Assembly (NCBI GenBank): GCA_027698105.1
Contig: JAQERH010000015.1
Location: 1 to 64,000, forward strand
Direction of reading: 5' to 3'
DNA: 64,000 bases
Origin: Lachnospiraceae bacterium AM93-12TA
GTDB taxonomy: Bacteria > Bacillota > Clostridia > Lachnospirales > Lachnospiraceae
Shown: positions 16,763 through 25,385 of the stretch, piece by piece
How positions within the stretch are numbered: position 1 is the stretch's first letter
Layout of the letters: every line of letters begins with the position of its first letter
Position numbers and translations under genes: made by a program
Notes under the pieces: generated by a model
Database searches by the model: none
Told to the model about the DNA's origin: nothing
What the model saw: only the letters and a program-made list of their open reading frames with translations

Positions 16763-17680
16763 TTATAATACATCCTCCATAAAAGGGATAGAGCTTTGAG
16801 CTCCTTTCTTTTGCACACATAGGCTGGCAGCACGGTTTGCATACCGAACCGCCTCCGGGAGTGTCTCTCCTAAGGACAGGCGGGCAGCCAGGCTTCCTAT
16901 GAAGGTATCTCCCGCTGCCGTAGTATCTACCGCATGGGTTTTAACCCCTGGTTCATGAACCATCTGCCCCTGATACTCATAGACTGCTCCCTGACTTCCC
17001 ATAGAAACTATCGGGGTTTTAATTCCCCTTTTTTTCAGTATTTCTACCGCCGCTCCGGCCGCCTCAGGAGAAGTGACAGAAATTCCGGTCAACATCTCCG
17101 TTTCCACCTCATTAGGTTTTAAAATGTCAATTCTCTCTGCGAGTTTTGGCGTAAGCTTAGAGTAATCATTGGCTGACGGATCGACTATGAGCAGACAGCC
17201 ATGCTGTTTTGCCATTCTGGTCACCTGTTCCAGTACCTCCTCTGAATATTCCAAGGTGGTCATCACAATCTGGCTCTCCTGAAACAAAGATTCATACTGA
17301 ACAAAATCTTCCGCCCTGTTCCTCCCATTTACTCCCAGAGAACAAAGGCAACGATTTCCTCCATTCCGTTCCACCCACACAAATGCAGTCCCAGTCTTTG
17401 AAGAGGAATCTGTTATTAAATGGTTCGTATATATCCGGTCTTTGCGGAAACTTTCCTTTAATGTGCGGGCATAATCATCGTCAGCAATCCGCCCTAAAAG
17501 AGTCACTTTCGCTCCCGCTCTGGCTGCGGCTGCCGCCTGATTTCCTCCCTTTCCACCTGGATTCGCCTGATAATCCTCATCTGTATAAACGGTTTCTCCT
17601 TCTCTGGGAGCCCGTTCACACCGGACAGAGAGATCCATAATCAGGGAACCCAGAACCAGAATCTTTCCTGCCTGCTCCAT
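16763..17680 (-). CDS. PfkB-family carbohydrate kinase (ribokinase-like)
   Basis: A 305 aa kinase with the N-terminal PfkB signature NPGGKGGNQAAAAARAGA and the C-terminal signature DTTAAGDTFIGSLAARL, whose GD supplies the catalytic Asp. The closest pattern is ribokinase, which phosphorylates the 5-OH of ribose, but the subfamily accepts many sugars and nucleosides. There is no ribose transporter nearby; the neighbours are an amino-acid ABC importer and a C-S lyase. The substrate is therefore more likely a sugar moiety released inside the cell. It lies 19 nt after the ATPase gene. Confidence 0.9.
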   Translation of the reverse strand: MEQAGKILVLGSLIMDLSVRCERAPREGETVYTDEDYQANPGGKGGNQAAAAARAGAKVTLLGRIADDDYARTLKESFRKDRIYTNHLITDSSSKTGTAFVWVERNGGNRCLCSLGVNGRNRAEDFVQYESLFQESQIVMTTLEYSEEVLEQVTRMAKQHGCLLIVDPSANDYSKLTPKLAERIDILKPNEVETEMLTGISVTSPEAAGAAVEILKKRGIKTPIVSMGSQGAVYEYQGQMVHEPGVKTHAVDTTAAGDTFIGSLAARLSLGETLPEAVRYANRAASLCVQKKGAQSSIPFMEDVL

Positions 17681-17699
17681 TGTGCCCCTCCTTCCCCAT

Positions 17700-18431
17700 T
17701 TAATCCAGATAACTTAAAAACTGAGTAATACGCTCATTATTCATAGATGTCAGTTCCTCATAGCTTCCCTTCGCTAAAATCGTTCCCTTCTCCACAAAAA
17801 CGACCTGATCGCTGACTTCTCTGGCAAATGACATATTATGGGTAACCACAAGAATTGTATAATTTTCCTGTGACAAATCTCGGATCAAACTTAAAATTCC
17901 TGCTCCCAGCTCTGGATCCAGAGCACTGGTCGGCTCATCAAACAGCAAGATCTCCGGCTTCATAGCCAGGGCTCTGGCAATCGCCACTCTCTGCTGCTGT
18001 CCTCCGGAAAGCTGACTGGGAAGGCTGTCCCACTTATCTTTCAGCCCTACCTTTTCGAGAAGTGCCATGGCCTCTTCACGAGCCGTCTTTTTGTCCTTCT
18101 TCAGTACTGTAACAGGACCTTCTATAATATTTTCCATGGCATTCATATGTGGAAACAAGTTGAATCCCTGGAACACCATGCCGGTCCGTTTGGTAAATGC
18201 CGCCTTTTCTTTTCTCGAAAGCTTTCCTGGAAAACGGAGAGTACTTCCGTCCAGAATAATCTCCCCAGAATCCGGTGTTTCTAACAGATTCATACACCGC
18301 AAAAGAGTGGATTTTCCAGAACCAGAGGAGCCTATGATAGCTGTGGTTTTCCTCGATTCAATTTCCAGATTAATATCCTTCAGTACGTGATTATCTCCAA
18401 AATACTTGTTTAAGTGTCTGATCTCCAGCAT
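17700..18431 (-). CDS. Polar amino-acid ABC transporter ATPase (GlnQ-like)
   Basis: A 243 aa ATPase of the polar amino-acid subfamily, with Walker A GSSGSGKST, signature LSGGQQQRVAIARAL and Walker B EILLFDEPTSALD. The ATG at 18431 follows AGGAGGAG and lies 9 nt after the permease stop. With the permease and lipoprotein it forms a complete three-gene importer. Confidence 0.94.
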   Translation of the reverse strand: MLEIRHLNKYFGDNHVLKDINLEIESRKTTAIIGSSGSGKSTLLRCMNLLETPDSGEIILDGSTLRFPGKLSRKEKAAFTKRTGMVFQGFNLFPHMNAMENIIEGPVTVLKKDKKTAREEAMALLEKVGLKDKWDSLPSQLSGGQQQRVAIARALAMKPEILLFDEPTSALDPELGAGILSLIRDLSQENYTILVVTHNMSFAREVSDQVVFVEKGTILAKGSYEELTSMNNERITQFLSYLD

Positions 18432-18440
18432 AAGCTCCTC

Positions 18441-19145
18441 CTACCCCTGGCTGTCTGTAATTTCCTTGATTTTCTTTTTCTCATGCGGCGTCAGCATCAG
18501 CTTATCCTCTGTTTTCTTCTGGACATAATTCAGTATCGTACAGAAAATCAGATAAATAAAGCCTACCTCTATATACATTAACAGCGGTTCATAATTACGG
18601 GCGGTAATTCGCTGTGTTGTAAGAAACATCTCTGGAATTGTAATATTAGCCGCCAGAGAAGTGTCCTTCACCAAGGCAATAAAACTGTTAAACAGAGGCG
18701 GCACAGAAATCTTCACCGCCTGCGGCAGGATAATGCGGATCAGCTGCTGCGGATAGCTCATTCCCAGAGACATGGCCGCCTCCCACTGTCCTTTCGGTAT
18801 AGAAAGAATAGCTGCCCTGAAAATCTCTGAGCTGTAGGCGCCTATACTTAAAGAAAATACAAGAATTCCTGCTGGCATAGGTTCGATTACAATTCCCACC
18901 TTGGGAAGTCCAAAAAACACAAGGAACAGCTGTACCAGCAGAGGCGTTCCTCTGATAATCCACACATACAGTTCACACAGCTTGTTTAATACCGGCACTC
19001 TGGAAACACGGATTACGGCAACAACCACTGCCAAAAGGGTTCCGAGGACAAATGCAATCAATGTCAGCGGTATCGTGTAGGAAATTCCTGCCTTTAAAAT
19101 AGGCCAAAAAGATTCTGTCAATATTTCAATCGCGCGTGCATCCAT
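18441..19145 (-). CDS. Polar amino-acid ABC transporter permease (HisM/GlnP-like)
   Basis: A 234 aa permease with the family start GISYTIPLTLIAFVLGTLLA, the segment LYVWIIRGTPLLVQLFLVFFGLP split across helices, and the EAA loop around EAAMSLGMSYPQQLIRIILPQA. A single permease implies a homodimeric channel. A strong AGGAGG lies 12-13 nt before the ATG. Confidence 0.93.
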   Translation of the reverse strand: MDARAIEILTESFWPILKAGISYTIPLTLIAFVLGTLLAVVVAVIRVSRVPVLNKLCELYVWIIRGTPLLVQLFLVFFGLPKVGIVIEPMPAGILVFSLSIGAYSSEIFRAAILSIPKGQWEAAMSLGMSYPQQLIRIILPQAVKISVPPLFNSFIALVKDTSLAANITIPEMFLTTQRITARNYEPLLMYIEVGFIYLIFCTILNYVQKKTEDKLMLTPHEKKKIKEITDSQG

Positions 19146-19172
19146 TCCATTTATCCTCCTTTGGTTCTATCC

Positions 19173-20081
19173 CTATTTCTCTGTCAGTTCCTCTAAGGTC
19201 ATCTCTCTGGAGAAGTCCTTTCCAAGATATTTTTCAGAAAGGTCTGTCAGAGTTCCCTCCTCGGAAAGCTCTGCAATCGCATTGTTCACAGCCTCTAACA
19301 GATCTTCATTTCCCTTTGGAATCGGAATAGCCACTGTGTCAGGAGTCTCCTGAACAGCTACGATCTTGATGGGAGTATCAGGCTTCTGAGCCAGATAATC
19401 ATTAAAAGCAATCGTATTATTGATCACGCAGTCCGTTCTTCCAGCCAGCAGAAGCTCAATATCCTTGCTGAAGGTATCGGAAGCTGTAATATCCATGCCG
19501 TACTGCTCTGCAATTCCTGCATAGTTACTGGAAATATTTAAGGATGTTTTCTTCCCTTCTGCGCTCTCCCAATCTGTAATCTCTGCATTATCCTCCAGTG
19601 TAATCAGAGCAATGTAGCTGTACAGATACGGATCACTGAAATCGTATTTCTCCTTTCTTTCCGGAGTCACACCTACCTGATTCAGTACCAGATCTACAGT
19701 CCCCGTATCGAGAGAAGTCAGAAGTCCCTCCCAGGTAATCTCGGAGTATTCCGTCTCCACACCCATCTTATCACCAATCATTTTGGCTACTTCTACATCA
19801 TAGCCACAAAGTGTATCGCTCTCATCGTGGTAGGTAAATGGTTTATATGTTCCCTCTGTACCAACCTTTAAAACGCCTGCATCCAGAATATTCTGATATC
19901 TTCCAGAACCCTCTGCCTCTTTTTTCTCTCCGTCCTTCTCTCCTTCTGATGCAGCAGTCTCCTGTACTCCGGTGCTTTCAGCTGCCTTGGTTGTCTCCTT
20001 CGCCTTTTCCTGGGAACCGCATCCTGCCAGTGCTGCTGCCATCATAAGTGCTGCTGCCAGTGCCAAACCTTTCTTTTTCAT
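19173..20081 (-). CDS. Amino-acid-binding lipoprotein (SBP_bac_3)
   Basis: A 302 aa binding protein. MKKKGLALAAALMMAAALAGC is a lipoprotein signal with lipobox LAGC, followed by a Lys/Glu/Thr-rich linker and the SBP_bac_3 body (VGTEGTYKPFTYHDE, CGYDVEVAKMIGDKMG, DLVLNQVGVTPERKEKYDFS). The KPFTY and NQVGVTPER segments resemble cystine/cysteine-type members, which fits the C-S lyase next door, but ligand identity is inferred from context only. Confidence 0.92.
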   Translation of the reverse strand: MKKKGLALAAALMMAAALAGCGSQEKAKETTKAAESTGVQETAASEGEKDGEKKEAEGSGRYQNILDAGVLKVGTEGTYKPFTYHDESDTLCGYDVEVAKMIGDKMGVETEYSEITWEGLLTSLDTGTVDLVLNQVGVTPERKEKYDFSDPYLYSYIALITLEDNAEITDWESAEGKKTSLNISSNYAGIAEQYGMDITASDTFSKDIELLLAGRTDCVINNTIAFNDYLAQKPDTPIKIVAVQETPDTVAIPIPKGNEDLLEAVNNAIAELSEEGTLTDLSEKYLGKDFSREMTLEELTEK

Positions 20082-20137
20082 GTCCCTTTTTCCTCCTTTA
20101 TCTTTATTAAAATATTAATTGGGATCTCGTATTTTCT

Positions 20138-21310
20138 CTAAAACAATTCCCTCATCCGCTCCAAGGCTGTCTGTATCACACATCGTGGAGCTGCAATATT
20201 CATGCGTACAAATCCCTCTCCATCTGCTACAAACTGCTCTCCGCCTTCAATCAGAAGTCCGTTTTTCAAAAATCTGTTTACCATCTCTTCATGTGCCAGA
20301 CCGCAATTTCTCATATCAATCCAAGCCAGATATGTTCCTTCAGGCACTGTAAAGGAAACATCTTTCATATAAGTTTTGATATACTCCTCCATCATCTGGA
20401 ATGTCCCATCCAGATACTGGTTCAGAGCATCCGCCCAGCCTCCGGCTTTGGTATAAGCAGCTTCTGCTGCTGCTACAGAAATAGGATTAGGCATGTAGTG
20501 GTATCGTTTCTCCCACTCTTCTCTCAACTGTTTATCAGGAATCATAATATTAGACAGATGGTTTCCTGCCAAATTAAATGTCTTACTGGGAGATGTACAT
20601 ACAATCAGATTTTTCTCTTCTGGAAACAGGCCTGCCAGAGAAATATGTCTTTTTCCCCCTCTGATCAGATCCCCATGAATCTCATCACTGATCACTGCTA
20701 CCTCATGCCTCTGGCAGATATCCATCACAGCTGTCAATTCCTCTTTCGTCCACACGCGTCCGGAAGGATTATGGGGGCTGCAGAAAATTAATACCTTATT
20801 CTCTGGATCGGACGCTTTTTTCTCCAGATCCTCTAAATCAATTTCATACCGTCCATTTTTTAAAAGAAGCGGCGAAAATACTGGTTTCATACCCTGGGTC
20901 CTGATAGAATTGTAAAATGGTGTATACGCCGGAGTATGAAGAATCACCCCGTCTCCTGGCTGAGCCATCAGGCTAAGGGCATGAAGCACTGCCGGAACCA
21001 CACCAGAATCTATCACTATTTCCTCTTTTTTTACCTTCCATCCATGGCGTTTTTCCATCCAGCTGCAGACTGCCTCATAGTAAGAAGAATCATAAATATT
21101 TGTATAACCAAAAATTCCTTCCTCCACTCTCGCCTTCATAGCCTCTACAATTTCTGGAGCTGTCTGAAAGTCCATATCTGCAATCCACAGCGGGATCTTA
21201 TCTTCCGGCGCTTCTGGTGCAAATTTTAATGCTCCGTCATATTTTTCACTGTTTGTATGAATCCGGTTAACTTTTTTATCAAATTCATAGAATGATACTT
21301 CTGTATGCAT
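20138..21310 (-). CDS. PLP-dependent aminotransferase-fold C-S lyase (PatB/MalY-like)
   Basis: A 390 aa fold-type I PLP enzyme. PLW(I)ADMDFQTAPEIVEA near the N-terminus is diagnostic of the MalY/PatB group (beta-lyases acting on cystathionine and other S-conjugated cysteines). The PLP lysine is in CTSPSKTFNLAG, with SPHNPSGRVW and SDEIHGDL as supporting motifs. It is the first gene of the operon, with AAAGGCG before the ATG, and is transcribed from the promoter at 21359-21387. The expected reaction releases a thiol plus pyruvate and ammonia from an S-substituted cysteine. Confidence 0.9.
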   Translation of the reverse strand: MHTEVSFYEFDKKVNRIHTNSEKYDGALKFAPEAPEDKIPLWIADMDFQTAPEIVEAMKARVEEGIFGYTNIYDSSYYEAVCSWMEKRHGWKVKKEEIVIDSGVVPAVLHALSLMAQPGDGVILHTPAYTPFYNSIRTQGMKPVFSPLLLKNGRYEIDLEDLEKKASDPENKVLIFCSPHNPSGRVWTKEELTAVMDICQRHEVAVISDEIHGDLIRGGKRHISLAGLFPEEKNLIVCTSPSKTFNLAGNHLSNIMIPDKQLREEWEKRYHYMPNPISVAAAEAAYTKAGGWADALNQYLDGTFQMMEEYIKTYMKDVSFTVPEGTYLAWIDMRNCGLAHEEMVNRFLKNGLLIEGGEQFVADGEGFVRMNIAAPRCVIQTALERMRELF

Positions 21311-21358
21311 AGAATTTCGCCTTTCATTGATTAATGTGCTTAACCTTTTACCTGATTA

Positions 21359-21387
21359 ACTATAGCATATTATCCAAATATTGTCAA
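21359..21387 (-). promoter_or_regulatory. Sigma-A promoter of the C-S lyase/importer operon
   Basis: On the minus strand a consensus TTGACA (21387-21382) and TATAGT (21364-21359) are separated by 17 nt. It is the best -35 box seen in the window. Confidence 0.85.
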
Positions 21388-21399
21388 TAATCGGATAAT
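21369..21399. promoter_or_regulatory. Inverted-repeat operator around the -35 box
   Basis: Perfect arms ATTATCC (21369-21375) and GGATAAT (21393-21399) flank the -35 hexamer, one in the promoter spacer and one just upstream of -35. A dimeric repressor bound here would block RNA polymerase. The MarR-like protein of the operon is the natural candidate. Confidence 0.65.
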
Positions 21400-21508
21400 G
21401 TTTTGTGCTATTTGTATAATCTATAAGTAATTTTATTTATAGATTTATTATTTAAACAATTCTTCTCTCTGCAGTTGATAAACCAGCCCCACCGCTCATT
21501 TTTTTCCA

Positions 21509-21537
21509 TTGCCAACCCCGCCCTTTTCCGTTATAAT
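21509..21537 (+). promoter_or_regulatory. Sigma-A promoter of the membrane protein-sulfatase pair
   Basis: TTGCCA (21509-21514) and a perfect TATAAT (21532-21537) with a 17-nt spacer. Two ATTATGT copies 20 bp apart (21546-21552 and 21566-21572) follow in the leader, with an ATTCATGT between them; their meaning is unknown. Confidence 0.75.
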
Positions 21538-21589
21538 CATGTCGTATTATGTCAAATTCATGTAAATTATGTAAAACGGAGGAATTGCA

Positions 21590-21967
21590 GTGTTTTCATT
21601 TATTTATCTGTTCTGTCCGCCTGCCCTGGCTCTTCTGATTTATGAGCGAATGGAATTCAGGCGGGCAGCTTTTGTAGGGGAGCACAAGCGCAGAGAGGGC
21701 AGTCTGGAATGGCTGGTTAATCTGCTCTTAAAATACCTGGCTTTCACAGCTGTGGTAAACGGGGCGGCCCTGGCTGTAGCTTCTGCTTTCATGCCTATCA
21801 GCTCCATGACGTCAGGCGGACATTTTGCAGACAATATTTTTTCTGTCCGCTACCTGCTGACTGCCTGCGTTACGGCTGTCATTCTGTCAGTAACAGCTAA
21901 AATCATTTCCTTTAATTTAAGCATTTCAGTAGAGCAGAAAAAGAGGGTGGATGATCATGAAAGCTAA
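21590..21967 (+). CDS. Small membrane protein upstream of sulfatase
   Basis: A 125 aa protein starting at a GTG with GGAGGAATT just upstream. It has three hydrophobic segments (about 1-18, 45-68 and 84-106) and a basic loop (RRAAFVGEHKRREG) after the first. I do not recognise a family. It overlaps the following sulfatase gene by 17 nt and shares its promoter, which suggests a membrane partner of that enzyme. Confidence 0.75.
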   Translation: MFSFIYLFCPPALALLIYERMEFRRAAFVGEHKRREGSLEWLVNLLLKYLAFTAVVNGAALAVASAFMPISSMTSGGHFADNIFSVRYLLTACVTAVILSVTAKIISFNLSISVEQKKRVDDHES

Positions 21968-23498
21968 AGCGAAACAAATCATCCTGGCTGTTCTGTTTTT
22001 CATTACCCTGCTGGCTTACTTTTCCGCCTGGTGGGCAGTCCGAACCTATGGAAGCATCAGCATGGAAGAAATAGTGTTTCACCTGAATGTTCCCATGGAT
22101 GGTGTCAATACAGAATACATAGTCAGCTATCTGGGGACAGCCCTGGCTCCTTCCCTAGCTGTTTTTTTCATTGTTATGGTCATCTACGGACGGTGCTGCC
22201 TGTTTCTCAGAACGCGAAAGACCTACACCTGCGTAGATGTATGCCTGGGAAAGAAGCGCTGGTATGTGGAACTGACAGACCGGGCTTTTTCCAAGGCCAT
22301 GGCTCTGCTTCTGATCTGTGGTCTTGTCTTTATGGCTATCGGGACGGATAATCTGCTGAACATCGGGGAATATCTGTATAACCAGTTCCACAAAAGCACC
22401 TTTATTGAGGAACAGTACCAGGAACCGGACTCTTCCGTCCTCTCCTTCCCGGAGCAGAAGCGAAACCTTGTGTATATTTATCTGGAATCTATGGAGAAAA
22501 CCTTTGAGGACAAAGAAAACGGCGGAAATCTGGAGGAAAATGTGATTCCTGAGCTAACGGCTCTGGCCAATGAAAATGTTACATTCCAGCTGGGGCCTGA
22601 CGGGAAGCAGGGAATTCTGCCCCTCACTTCTTCCTGGACCATTGCGGCCATGGTAGCCCAGACTTCTGGTCTGCCCTTGAAGATACCGGTGGAAAAAAAT
22701 TCCATGAGTAAATATGGTTCCTTCCTGCCAGGCGCTGTTACCCTGGGCGAAGTGCTAGAGGAGGAAGGCTACAAAAACATGCTGATGGTGGGATCCTATG
22801 CCAGCTTTGCCGGAAGGGATCAGTATTTTAAAGATCATGGAAACTATCAGATCTGGGACTTTGGAACTGCCAAACGTGAAAAAAAGGTTCCCAAGGACTA
22901 TGATATCGGATGGTGGGGCATTGAGGATGAAAAGCTTTTTGAATATGCGAAAGAAGATCTGACAAAACTTTCCCAGGGGAGCGAACCATTTAATTTTACA
23001 GTTCTCACCGTAGATACCCACAATCCCAACGGATATGTGTGCCGTCTCTGCGGCGATGAATTTGAGAATCAGTACAGCAATGTGCTCCACTGCGGCAGCC
23101 GTCAGGCTGTAGATTTTGTCAACTGGATTAAGGAACAGCCCTGGTATGAAAATACCACGGTTGTCGTTGCAGGCGACCATGCCACGATGGTGAAAAACTA
23201 TGCGCCTGCAGATGATTCTTACGAACGGGGCGTCTACTACTGCTTTTTAAATCCGGCGGCTGTTCCGGCAGACAGAACCCACTCTGCCTGCACCATGGAT
23301 CTGTTCCCTACCACTCTGGCAGCTATGGGCGTGAAGATTGAGGGAGACCGCCTTGGCCTGGGAACTAATCTGTTCTCAGACCGTGATACCATTCTGGATG
23401 AATTCGGACAGGAGGAGGTCATCTCCCAGCTGAATATGAAATCCGATTTTTATGATAATGAGCTTCTCTATGGAAATGAAGAGGAGGCACACAACTAA
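21951..23498 (+). CDS. LTA-synthase-like membrane sulfatase (phosphoglycerol transferase family)
   Basis: A 515 aa protein with an N-terminal hydrophobic region of about three to four helices and an extracellular alkaline-phosphatase-fold sulfatase domain. Family motifs are YIYLESMEKTF (metal-binding Glu), ILPLTSSWTIAAMVAQTSG (nucleophilic Thr region) and VVVAGDHATM (Asp-His metal ligands). Relatives polymerise or transfer glycerol-phosphate onto glycolipids or cell-wall glycans (LtaS, MdoB). It has fewer membrane helices than LtaS (normally five), so the preceding small membrane protein may supply the rest. A terminator follows closely. Confidence 0.85.
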   Translation: MIMKAKAKQIILAVLFFITLLAYFSAWWAVRTYGSISMEEIVFHLNVPMDGVNTEYIVSYLGTALAPSLAVFFIVMVIYGRCCLFLRTRKTYTCVDVCLGKKRWYVELTDRAFSKAMALLLICGLVFMAIGTDNLLNIGEYLYNQFHKSTFIEEQYQEPDSSVLSFPEQKRNLVYIYLESMEKTFEDKENGGNLEENVIPELTALANENVTFQLGPDGKQGILPLTSSWTIAAMVAQTSGLPLKIPVEKNSMSKYGSFLPGAVTLGEVLEEEGYKNMLMVGSYASFAGRDQYFKDHGNYQIWDFGTAKREKKVPKDYDIGWWGIEDEKLFEYAKEDLTKLSQGSEPFNFTVLTVDTHNPNGYVCRLCGDEFENQYSNVLHCGSRQAVDFVNWIKEQPWYENTTVVVAGDHATMVKNYAPADDSYERGVYYCFLNPAAVPADRTHSACTMDLFPTTLAAMGVKIEGDRLGLGTNLFSDRDTILDEFGQEEVISQLNMKSDFYDNELLYGNEEEAHN

Positions 23499-23526
23499 CT
23501 TTTACAGATAAAGGCACACCGTACTC

Positions 23527-23558
23527 AAAGGAAGAAGAGAGTTTTCTTTTCTTCCTTT
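23527..23558 (+). terminator. Intrinsic terminator after the sulfatase gene
   Basis: A perfect 10-bp stem AAAGGAAGAA / TTCTTCCTTT is followed by a T-rich tail (TTTCTTTAAC), 29 nt after the stop codon. Confidence 0.85.
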
Positions 23559-23655
23559 TTCTTTAACACTTTCTTATCAGTCGAACCATTCACTTTTTTG
23601 TTGATTTTTGTAACCACAGAACATAATAGGCGTAAATCGAAAGGGGGAATCTTTT

Positions 23656-24837
23656 ATGATGACATTGCAGCTCGACATGTACCAGGCCTGTGCCCTGGGA
23701 GCCATTGTGTACGCCCTGGGACGTCTGATGGTGAAAAAAATCTCATTTCTAAACCGCTATTGTATTCCCGCCCCGGTAGCGGGAGGAATTGTCTTCGCTC
23801 TGCTTCACCTTGCACTGTACTGTGCAGGAATCCTGGAGTTCACCTTTGACACAACGGTTCAGACCATTCTTATGACTGTCTTCTTCTGCAGCGTAGGATT
23901 TACTGCCTGCTTCAGACTTTTGAAAAAGGGCGGTATTCAGGTATTTATCTTCCTGATCCTGTCTGTTCTTATGTGTGTGATCCAGGACGGCGTAGGAAGC
24001 GCTCTGGCAGCGGCTTTCGGTCTGGATCCTCTTCTCGGCCTCTGTATGGGATCCATTCCATTAGTAGGCGGGCACGGCACATCTGGCTCTTTCGGCCCTC
24101 TTCTTGAGGAAACCTACGGTGTTTCAGGCGCTTTAACAGTGGCTCTCGCCGCCGCTACCTACGGACTGGTATCCGGAAGCATGATGGGCGGCCCGGTTGC
24201 CCGCCGCAGAGTAGAAAAACTGGGACTGAAATCTACAGCAGCCCAGGAAGGCAACGCATCCAATGAACAGAGTGGAGCCATCGATGCACAGAGGTTTACA
24301 AACGCAACCGTATTTCTGGCAGTGGCTATCGGAGCCGGAACCTTAATTATGACTGGTTTTTCCAGGCTGAACATCACCATGCCGGGATACATTGGAGCTA
24401 TGCTGTTTGCCGCTCTTCTCAGAAATATCTGGGATGCCAGGGGAGCTGAGCTTCCAATGGAGGAAATCGATACCCTGGGCGGACTGTCCTTAAATATCTA
24501 TCTGGCCATGGCCATGATGAATTTAAAACTCTGGCAGCTGGCTGCCCTGGCGCTTCCAATGATTGTCATTCTGCTGATTCAGACTCTCATTATGTTCCTG
24601 TATGCAAATTTTGTAATCTTCAACGTGATGGGCCGTGACTACGAAGCGGCAGCCATGACAAGCGCTTTCTGCGGTTTCGGTATGGGAGCCACACCAAACG
24701 CCATGGCTAACATGAAAGCGCTGGCTGAACGCTATGGAGCTGCTCCAAGAGCATTCTTTATCGTACCATTAGTCGGAAGCCTTTTCATTGACTTCTTCAA
24801 CTCCATGGTTTTAACCACCTTTATGAATCTCTTATAA
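23656..24837 (+). CDS. gltS: Sodium/glutamate symporter
   Basis: A 393 aa GltS-family carrier (normal length about 400), with about ten membrane segments. The signatures CIPAPVAGGIVFALLH, GGHGTSGSFGPLLEE (reentrant loop) and GFGMGATPNAMANM are characteristic. It couples Na+ entry to glutamate uptake. AAAGGGGG lies upstream of the ATG, and a possible promoter (TTGTTG, 18 nt, CATAAT) is in 23595-23630. It is monocistronic and closed by a bidirectional terminator. Confidence 0.95.
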   Translation: MMTLQLDMYQACALGAIVYALGRLMVKKISFLNRYCIPAPVAGGIVFALLHLALYCAGILEFTFDTTVQTILMTVFFCSVGFTACFRLLKKGGIQVFIFLILSVLMCVIQDGVGSALAAAFGLDPLLGLCMGSIPLVGGHGTSGSFGPLLEETYGVSGALTVALAAATYGLVSGSMMGGPVARRRVEKLGLKSTAAQEGNASNEQSGAIDAQRFTNATVFLAVAIGAGTLIMTGFSRLNITMPGYIGAMLFAALLRNIWDARGAELPMEEIDTLGGLSLNIYLAMAMMNLKLWQLAALALPMIVILLIQTLIMFLYANFVIFNVMGRDYEAAAMTSAFCGFGMGATPNAMANMKALAERYGAAPRAFFIVPLVGSLFIDFFNSMVLTTFMNLL

Positions 24838-24847
24838 AAGCAGTGTA

Positions 24848-24894
24848 AAAAAAGCATGTCTTTTGGCCGCCAAGCGGCAAAGACATGCTTTTTT
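24848..24894. terminator. Bidirectional terminator between gltS and the YuiD-like gene
   Basis: A 16-bp outer stem (AAAAAAGCATGTCTTT and its complement) plus an inner GCCGC/GCGGC stem give a T run on both strands. It serves the convergent gltS (plus) and YuiD-like (minus) genes. Confidence 0.93.
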
Positions 24895-24896
24895 CT

Positions 24897-25355
24897 TTAA
24901 TAAAATCCATTCATAAATACAGCAATTCCAATTCCCAGCACTGCTCCTGCAAATACCTGCAGAGGGGTATGGCCTACATACTCCTTCAGCCGTTCCTGCA
25001 GTACCACCGTATCCAGCTTCAGGGGATTCTCGAACAGGAGATGGTTCAGCACCTTCGCCTGCTTGCCTGTCTCCTGGCGGACACCGATTGCATCGTACAT
25101 TACCACCATGGCAAAAAGGAAGCTGATAGCAAATTCAAAGCTTCCAAAGCCATAGCAGAAGGCGGAGGCCGTAGTCAGAGCGCATACGGTGGAGGAATGG
25201 GAGCTGGGCATCCCTCCTGAACCGGTCAGCCGCTCTGGATTAAAGGACTTATTCAGGGCAATGTCTATAATCGTTTTTAACACCTGTGCCGTCACCCAGC
25301 CGATGACGCCGCTCATCAGCACCTGGTTTCCTGTTATTTCCTGATAAATGGTCAT
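24897..25355 (-). CDS. Divergent PAP2 family membrane protein (DUF212/YuiD-like)
   Basis: A 152 aa protein of the divergent PAP2 family. It has four or so membrane segments and the conserved SGGMPSSHSSTVCALTTA, which resembles the PAP2 phosphatase motif SGHS/H. Relatives are predicted acid-phosphatase-like membrane enzymes of unknown substrate. It starts 30 nt after glgA, with CAGGAGAG before the ATG, so it is probably the last gene of the glgA transcript. Confidence 0.9.
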   Translation of the reverse strand: MTIYQEITGNQVLMSGVIGWVTAQVLKTIIDIALNKSFNPERLTGSGGMPSSHSSTVCALTTASAFCYGFGSFEFAISFLFAMVVMYDAIGVRQETGKQAKVLNHLLFENPLKLDTVVLQERLKEYVGHTPLQVFAGAVLGIGIAVFMNGFY

Positions 25356-25385
25356 TCTTCTCTCCTGTATCGGTCCATACCCGTT

